Source: Listeria ilorinensis
GTDB taxonomy: Bacteria; Bacillota; Bacilli; Lactobacillales; Listeriaceae
NCBI RefSeq assembly: GCF_913566895.1
Contig: NZ_CAJYCN010000011.1
Coordinates: forward strand, 1 to 64,000
Direction: 5' to 3'
Length of the DNA stretch: 64,000 nucleotides
Under the pieces are notes generated by a model, which saw nothing but the letters and a program-made list of their open reading frames with translations, had not been told where the DNA came from and ran no database searches. Shown here one piece after another: positions 59,130 through 64,000 of this stretch; position 1 is the stretch's first letter, and every line of letters begins with the position of its first letter. The position numbers were made by a program, and so were the translations under genes.

Positions 59130-60161
59130 ATGGAAACAACACGTTCGACCAAACATAGAAAGAGAAAAAAACACCCTTTAAAGACTTTTTTCAAAATTTT
59201 AGGCGTGGTTTTGCTTGGTATCGGCTTTGCATTTGGTGGTCTAGTCATTAAATATTACTTAAGTTTAGAATCTACCATGGATAAGATCAATACACCGTTA
59301 AAAAGTGATGCCTCCGTGAAAGCAGATAAAGAAAAATTAAACGATAAAAAGCCCTTTTCGATTCTTCTGATTGGGACAGATGCTCGTGAAGACGAAGAAA
59401 ATGGCCGTTCCGATACACTCATTCTCGTCACGGTCAACAAACAAAAAAATACGGTTGAAATGCTAAGCATCCCGCGTGATACAGAAGTTACCTATTCTGA
59501 TGGTGATATTGGCAAAATCAACGCCAGTTACTCTACTGATGGTGCTCAAGGCTCTGTTGATGCTGTTGAAAGTTTGATGGATGGTATTCCTATCGACTAC
59601 TTTGTTTCCATCAATATGAACGGTTTTAAAGATTTAGTGGATGCAGTTGGAGGAATTACCGTCACCAATGAAGTTGATTTAACTGAAGTCAATCCAAAAT
59701 TCAAAAAAGGCGAAATCGAGTTAAATGGTACCGAAGCCTTGCAATATGTTCGTATTCGTCATGAGGACCCACGTGGTGACTTTGGTCGCCAAGATCGTCA
59801 AAAAGATGTCATCGTTGGGATCTGTGACAAGGTAGCAAAATCAACCGCCGGCATTACTAATTTTTCGAAGATCATGGATGCTGTCGGAGACAATGTTCAG
59901 ACAAATCTCTCACTAGATGACATCACTGTGATCGCCAAAAATTATGCGAGTGTCCTAGATGGAACGATCAATGATCTGGAGCTTGAAGGAGAAGATCAGA
60001 TGGTTTATAGCGAGGCCTATGGTTTTGATTTATATTATTTTGTTCCTTATCAAGAATCCATTGATAAAAATGTTCAAATCATGCAAGAACAACTTGGTAT
60101 TTCCAGCAATTCAAGCACCGATACAAAATCTGATCCAGATAGCTCCACCTCAACTGAATAA
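59130..60161 (+). CDS. LytR-CpsA-Psr family wall polymer ligase
   Basis: 343 residues. A basic cytoplasmic N-terminus (RSTKHRKRKKH) and one membrane helix (about 22-43) are followed by the extracytoplasmic LCP domain. Catalytic-site residues are in ILLIGTDAREDEENGRSDT, SIPRDTEV and YVRIRHEDPRGDFGRQDRQ. LCP proteins attach teichoic acids or other polymers to peptidoglycan from lipid carriers, the last step of the pathway encoded at 8-25 kb. The C-terminus is a Ser/Thr/Asp-rich tail. Weak ribosome site. Confidence 0.9.
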   Translation: METTRSTKHRKRKKHPLKTFFKILGVVLLGIGFAFGGLVIKYYLSLESTMDKINTPLKSDASVKADKEKLNDKKPFSILLIGTDAREDEENGRSDTLILVTVNKQKNTVEMLSIPRDTEVTYSDGDIGKINASYSTDGAQGSVDAVESLMDGIPIDYFVSINMNGFKDLVDAVGGITVTNEVDLTEVNPKFKKGEIELNGTEALQYVRIRHEDPRGDFGRQDRQKDVIVGICDKVAKSTAGITNFSKIMDAVGDNVQTNLSLDDITVIAKNYASVLDGTINDLELEGEDQMVYSEAYGFDLYYFVPYQESIDKNVQIMQEQLGISSNSSTDTKSDPDSSTSTE

Positions 60162-60170
60162 ACAAAAATG

Positions 60171-60208
60171 AAAAACCAGTGAATATGTTGTTCTATTCAC
60201 TGGTTTTT
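60171..60208. terminator. Bidirectional terminator
   Basis: AAAAACCAGTGAATA / TATTCACTGGTTTTT perfect 15-bp stem shared by the LCP gene and the convergent FUSC-like genes. Confidence 0.9.
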
Positions 60209-60214
60209 CATTTT

Positions 60215-61063
60215 TTAAAGTGCACTATTCGCCATAATAGTCTCACTGATTTTTTGTTCCAGCATTTGGTATTTCTCAGAATGATAATCAAGCAACTCCT
60301 GATAGGACTGAATATCCTCCCGCTCGTGTAAATGTTCCAGAATATCTAGATGCTGAAGTAAATGCTCCAAATGATAAAGCAGATCATACATAGGTTTTGC
60401 TTCTAAATCAGATAAAAAGCTCTCATCCTTTATCATATCTTCCCACTTAATCCGGAACGCCAAAAGTTCTCGCCAGATCGCCTGGAGTTCCTTAGAGATT
60501 GCTTCATCCCTATAGAGCTGATAGGTACGAGTGATCTGATCAAGCAAATGACGCGCATCATGATAAAATAGATGATCTACTTCTTCTTTACGAGGTTTTG
60601 GGAATAAAAAGTAAACGAAAAACCCAATAGTAAGGCCGACAAACGTATCAAATAGGCGATCTTTCATAAAAACAAAAGGCTCACCGTCTCCTTTTCCGAC
60701 CAGAACCATCACGGTAATCACCACAATCACCATTGTGAACTTTTTAGTGAAAAGATAGCTGACCAAAACAGCAAGTGCGGCCCCAATCGGAATCACCAAA
60801 TAATGATGACTGGGAAAAGCTAAGTAGAGAAAAGCAGCTAATAAACAACCGATAATCGTCCCGGCCACCCGCTCCACACCTGAACGGTAGCTGGATCCTT
60901 TGGTCATTTGTGCTGTCACATAGATCGCATTAAATACATAGACAGGATAAACAATGTAGGTCCCCATTACCGGAAAGAGCAAAATAGCAAGTGTCAGACT
61001 GATCATCACTTTTAAAACCCGCGGATCAAGCGCGAGATGTTTTTTCCATTTATTTGGTGACAT
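60215..61063 (-). CDS. FUSC/ArAE-type membrane protein, second of pair
   Basis: 282 residues. About five to six hydrophobic segments in the first 160 residues, ending in FLFPKPR, then a helical cytoplasmic C-domain rich in Leu/His/Glu. This fits aromatic-acid exporter-like (ArAE/FUSC) proteins. The AGGCGC site lies in the preceding gene, whose stop codon it overlaps by 14 bp. Probably a heteromeric exporter half with the upstream protein; substrate unknown. Confidence 0.75.
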   Translation of the reverse strand: MSPNKWKKHLALDPRVLKVMISLTLAILLFPVMGTYIVYPVYVFNAIYVTAQMTKGSSYRSGVERVAGTIIGCLLAAFLYLAFPSHHYLVIPIGAALAVLVSYLFTKKFTMVIVVITVMVLVGKGDGEPFVFMKDRLFDTFVGLTIGFFVYFLFPKPRKEEVDHLFYHDARHLLDQITRTYQLYRDEAISKELQAIWRELLAFRIKWEDMIKDESFLSDLEAKPMYDLLYHLEHLLQHLDILEHLHEREDIQSYQELLDYHSEKYQMLEQKISETIMANSAL

Positions 61064-61982
61064 GCTGCGCCTCCCTTTTCTCAGACATTTCTTTTAGCGA
61101 ACGCTGGATCTGTGCAAAAAGAGTGGCAAAACGTTCCGTATGAAAGGACAGTATTGCATTGCTTTCCACTTGCGGCCGTTTTTGCGGATAGATATCAATC
61201 TGATGAAGACTTTCCAAAGCAGCATCCGACAGTTCATTCATTTGCCCAATCTCTTTTATCGTCTGAATGTGGAAATAACAAGCAAGTAGCTTCTTCTCCA
61301 TTTGCTGATAAGCTTTTGCCCGATTTTCATCTGCATGCTTTGTTTCTTGATACTCTTTTAAAAACTGCTGTGTCTGACCAAACAGGCGATATAGCTTTGC
61401 CGTCTTCACACTCGTCTCTTTTTCAAAAAAGGTCTGGACTTCCTGATAATAGATTCTTGCCGTCTGCTTAATCATCGTCTCGATCGTTCTTTCCAGTGGT
61501 AAATGAATCAAACGCACAACGAGGCGCACAATCAGAAAGAAAAACAGAATATCAACAATCATAATCGTCACCACTGTAACCATTGAAGTCGGCAAATCCT
61601 CCGTCCCTAAAAAGTAGATCGACGTCCCCATTGCCATCGTGATGACCATATACTTTTGTGGCATGATAAAATTAATCGCCAAAAGGACAACCATCATCAC
61701 GATATAATATGTATACACATTTGCTGGTAAATAAATAGATGCAACCCCAACGACGACACAGGCCAAAATGAACGCAAAGCCAATTTTAGGCAATACCTTT
61801 TTTGTAATACCAAAAGTCGGTTGAAGTGCCAGGATCCCGATCAGCAGTGCAATCGGCAAGAAGGGCTTGAGTGCTGGAAATAAAACAACATGAAATAACA
61901 CACATAAAATAGCATACACAAAGACTTGTAGAATCTGAATAATCGCACGAAGACTGATTCTTCCCAGTAAATATTTTTTCAT
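61050..61982 (-). CDS. FUSC/ArAE-type membrane protein, first of pair
   Basis: 310 residues with six hydrophobic segments in ~12-160 and a helical C-terminal half. Overall plan matches its downstream neighbour, so the pair probably arose by duplication. GGAGG ribosome site. Similar paired genes are found next to ktr and lia genes in Listeria. Function in export of aromatic or stress-related compounds is inferred only. Confidence 0.72.
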   Translation of the reverse strand: MKKYLLGRISLRAIIQILQVFVYAILCVLFHVVLFPALKPFLPIALLIGILALQPTFGITKKVLPKIGFAFILACVVVGVASIYLPANVYTYYIVMMVVLLAINFIMPQKYMVITMAMGTSIYFLGTEDLPTSMVTVVTIMIVDILFFFLIVRLVVRLIHLPLERTIETMIKQTARIYYQEVQTFFEKETSVKTAKLYRLFGQTQQFLKEYQETKHADENRAKAYQQMEKKLLACYFHIQTIKEIGQMNELSDAALESLHQIDIYPQKRPQVESNAILSFHTERFATLFAQIQRSLKEMSEKREAQHVTK

Positions 61983-62000
61983 ACTGCCTCCTTTTCATAT

Positions 62001-62042
62001 TTTAGAAAGAGAATGCCGACACATCAGCATTCTCTTTCTAAA
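62001..62042 (-). terminator. Terminator after ktrC
   Basis: TTTAGAAAGAGAATGC / GCATTCTCTTTCTAAA perfect 16-bp stem, 10-nt loop, 4 bp after the ktrC stop. Confidence 0.9.
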
Positions 62043-62045
62043 AAA

Positions 62046-62705
62046 CTATTGAATCTTTTCTTGAAGCCGTTCAATATCATCATCTGATCCAATCACGATC
62101 AAAATATCTCCATCATAAAGTGTATCGCTTGCTTCTGGTGTGATAATCATCTGTTTATCTCGCTTAATCCCGACAATATTGACCCCATATGTATTACGAA
62201 AATCTAATTCCAGCAGACTTTTGCCCAAAAAGCGGCGATCCGAAACCGAAATTTCGACTAAACTGTATTCATCAGAAAGCTCTAGATAATCAAGCATATT
62301 TTTAGAAACAATATAGTGCGCAATCCTTCTTCCCATATCGCGTTCAGGATGTACGACTCGATCTGCCCCAATTTTTTCTAGCAGTTTGGCATGCTTATCA
62401 TTTGTCGCTTTTGCTGTGACATATTTCACGCCCATTTCCTTTAAAATCAGCGTTGTTAAAATACTCGACTGGATATCCTCACCGATCGCCACAATCACAT
62501 GTTCAAAATTTCGTACGCCGAGTTGCCTAAGTGCATTCTCATCCGTTGAATTTGCAATAACTGCATGGGTCGCTATCGACATGTATTCATTTACGCGTTC
62601 CTCGCTTGAATCGATCGCCAGCACTTCCATTCCCTGCTCTACAAGCGAACGACAAATACTGCCGCCAAAACGACCAAGCCCAATAACAGCAAATCCTTCT
62701 TTCAT
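62046..62705 (-). CDS. ktrC: Potassium uptake regulatory subunit (RCK/TrkA family)
   Basis: 219 residues. RCK_N Rossmann domain (GLGRFGGSICRSLVEQG near 9-25; acidic end LAIDSSEERV) and RCK_C domain from ~135. Ktr RCK rings gate KtrB/KtrD-type K+ channels and bind ATP/ADP; RCK_C domains of KtrC bind c-di-AMP. Its membrane partner is not in the window. It starts 15 bp after liaR, so it is probably cotranscribed with the lia system. Confidence 0.9.
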   Translation of the reverse strand: MKEGFAVIGLGRFGGSICRSLVEQGMEVLAIDSSEERVNEYMSIATHAVIANSTDENALRQLGVRNFEHVIVAIGEDIQSSILTTLILKEMGVKYVTAKATNDKHAKLLEKIGADRVVHPERDMGRRIAHYIVSKNMLDYLELSDEYSLVEISVSDRRFLGKSLLELDFRNTYGVNIVGIKRDKQMIITPEASDTLYDGDILIVIGSDDDIERLQEKIQ

Positions 62706-62720
62706 GCTCTTAACACCTTC

Positions 62721-63359
62721 CTACTTTTTCTTTACCAAATCATGTTTAAACGCATAAATGGCTGCCTGCGTACGGTCCTGCACATCCAGCTTCGATAAAA
62801 TATTACTGACATGTGTTTTGACCGTTTTTAGCGTGATGAATAGTTCATCTGCAATTTCCTGATTGGATTTTCCTTCCGCAATCAAAAGGAGGATTTCATT
62901 TTCACGATTGGTCAGATCATCGTGCAAGTTCTTCTCTGGTTTTGCTGTTAACCGTTGCATCATTTTCCCAGTTACTTCTGGTTCTAAGACGGTATCTCCA
63001 CCAAAAGTTGCACGAATCGCATCCGCAATTTCACCAGCTGTCGAGGTTTTTAGCATATAACTGCTCGCACCTGCTTCAAGCGCTGGATAGACTTTCTCAT
63101 CATCGATAAAACTCGTTACAATAATAATTTTTGCTTCCGGCCAATTCGCCATAATTTCCTTAGTAGCCTCGATACCATCCATCTCATCCATCACCAAATC
63201 CATCAGGATAATATCCGGTCGAAGTTCTAAAGCCATATCAGCGCCTTGTCGGCCGTTTTCTGCCTCTCCAACTACTTCCATATCATCTTGAACGGAAAGA
63301 TAAGCAGACACCCCGATACGCACCATCTCATGATCGTCCACTAAAAGCACTTTAATCAT
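62721..63359 (-). CDS. liaR: LiaR/VraR-type NarL-family response regulator
   Basis: 212 residues. Receiver domain with phospho-Asp54 ([11 protein letters not shown]) and acidic pocket DD8-9; LuxR-type HTH in the last ~65 residues ([22 protein letters not shown]). LiaR controls the envelope-stress response to cell-wall antibiotics. Overlaps the liaS stop by 8 bp. Confidence 0.92.
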   Translation of the reverse strand: MIKVLLVDDHEMVRIGVSAYLSVQDDMEVVGEAENGRQGADMALELRPDIILMDLVMDEMDGIEATKEIMANWPEAKIIIVTSFIDDEKVYPALEAGASSYMLKTSTAGEIADAIRATFGGDTVLEPEVTGKMMQRLTAKPEKNLHDDLTNRENEILLLIAEGKSNQEIADELFITLKTVKTHVSNILSKLDVQDRTQAAIYAFKHDLVKKK

Positions 63360-64000
63360 CTACTGCCACTTCCTTCTCTTCTCCTACCAGCGGGATTTTA
63401 ATTTCAACACTTGTACCCTTTTTGGGAAAACTGATTATTTTAATAGAGCCGCCAAATTCAGCCACACGTTCTCGCATATTCTGCAAGCCGTAAGAACCTT
63501 GACCAACATTATTCATATCAAAGCCGATTCCATCATCCACAACTTTAAGAACTGCCACTTGGTCAATATTGACAAATCGAACCTCTAGCAGTCCCGCTTT
63601 CGAATGCCTCAGCGTGTTGGACAACAGTTCTTGCACAATGCGGAACAAATGATCTTCTATGCCTTTTTTCAAATGGATATCTTCAATTTGCCATTCCACT
63701 TTGATCGGCAGTTTGGTCGTAAGTTCTTTGAGAAGCTGTTCAATACCCTTCTTCAACGATTTTCCTTCCAGCTGCGTTGGACGTAAATGAAGCAGAAGCG
63801 CCCTCATCTCAGACTGCGACTCATTTACGATCGATTCGACCATTTTGAGCTGTTTCTCAAGTGCCGGTGAACCGATTTTTGCAGCCTGTTCATTCAGCGC
63901 AGATAAAAGCATCATGGCAGCAAAAAGCTGCTGACTGACCGAATCATGTAGTTCACGCGCGATCCGGTGCCGCTCTTCTGAAAGGATTGCTTCTTTGGTT
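63352..64000 (-). CDS. liaS: LiaS-type sensor histidine kinase, 3' part
   Basis: Partial: the frame is open to the right edge, so only the C-terminal ~215 residues are present. The H-box [17 protein letters not shown] (phospho-His in LHDS) lies upstream of the ATG at 63915, showing that this ATG is internal. The HATPase domain includes [16 protein letters not shown] and [14 protein letters not shown]. Partner of LiaR; the membrane sensor part lies beyond the window. Confidence 0.9.
   Translation of the reverse strand, partial: TKEAILSEERHRIARELHDSVSQQLFAAMMLLSALNEQAAKIGSPALEKQLKMVESIVNESQSEMRALLLHLRPTQLEGKSLKKGIEQLLKELTTKLPIKVEWQIEDIHLKKGIEDHLFRIVQELLSNTLRHSKAGLLEVRFVNIDQVAVLKVVDDGIGFDMNNVGQGSYGLQNMRERVAEFGGSIKIISFPKKGTSVEIKIPLVGEEKEVAVDD

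Overview
The window is low-GC Firmicute chromosome. Its gene order (guaA, nadE, pncB, tagD/tagB/tarJ/tarI, gtaB, tagH/tagG, pycA, ftsW-like, ylaN, typA, yktB, corA, pdhABCD, def, Mo genes, rpoY-rnjA, LytR, ktrC, liaRS) matches what I remember of the Listeria lmo1021-lmo1096 region. I therefore infer Listeria or a very close relative; the species cannot be fixed from sequence alone. No tRNA, rRNA, CRISPR or transposase was seen. Coordinates, reading frames, motifs and hairpins were read directly. Family names come from recognising the proteins, with no database search.

Left edge (1-3.8 kb) is accessory DNA at the 3' side of guaA, a site where integrative elements are known to insert in Firmicutes. 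It carries a complete type VII (Esx/LXG) toxin cassette read leftwards: two small Esx-like partners, an LXG toxin with a C-terminal CdiA/EndoU-like RNase domain, and two small acidic proteins that are probable immunity or accessory factors. Beside it are one intact and one frameshifted small XRE regulator and four copies of a 14-bp palindrome (TGCYTATATARGCA), probably their operator.

3.9-8.5 kb: guaA, then an NAD salvage operon (pncB, nadE, ABM-domain protein) with a NiaR-like operator. 8.5-25.5 kb: wall teichoic acid (WTA) region. It has tarI-tarJ-tagB-tagD, a GT2/CDP-glycerol transferase fusion with an unrecognised partner and a YfhO-type membrane protein, gtaB, a DUF6270 protein, a GT39-type membrane transferase, and the tagGH exporter. 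Rhamnose genes expected from L. monocytogenes serovar 1/2 are absent here.

25.7-45.8 kb: core metabolism and envelope genes: pycA, ftsW-like, ylaN, a Zn-finger protein, a lipoprotein, typA with a structured leader, an inositol-phosphatase-like protein, yktB, corA with a leader ORF and hairpin, a DsbA-like protein, two tandem paralogous membrane proteins, pdhABCD and def. 45.8-50.3 kb: a partial molybdenum cofactor locus (moeB, moaB, modA, divergent modBC-mobA). The moaA/C/D/E, moeA and mobB genes that I expect between moaB and modA are missing.

50.3-55.6 kb: a sugar operon with ROK kinase, GntR/UTRA regulator, PTS IIB-IIC-IIA and a sialate O-acetylesterase-like enzyme, with cre and GntR-type operator candidates. 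Between it and a HAD phosphatase is a ~217-nt region that folds into a closed multi-branched RNA with its own terminator. 56.7-64 kb: a promoter-leader-terminator unit ahead of rpoY-rnjA, a LytR-CpsA-Psr protein, two FUSC/ArAE-type membrane proteins, ktrC, liaR and the 3' part of liaS, which runs off the right edge.
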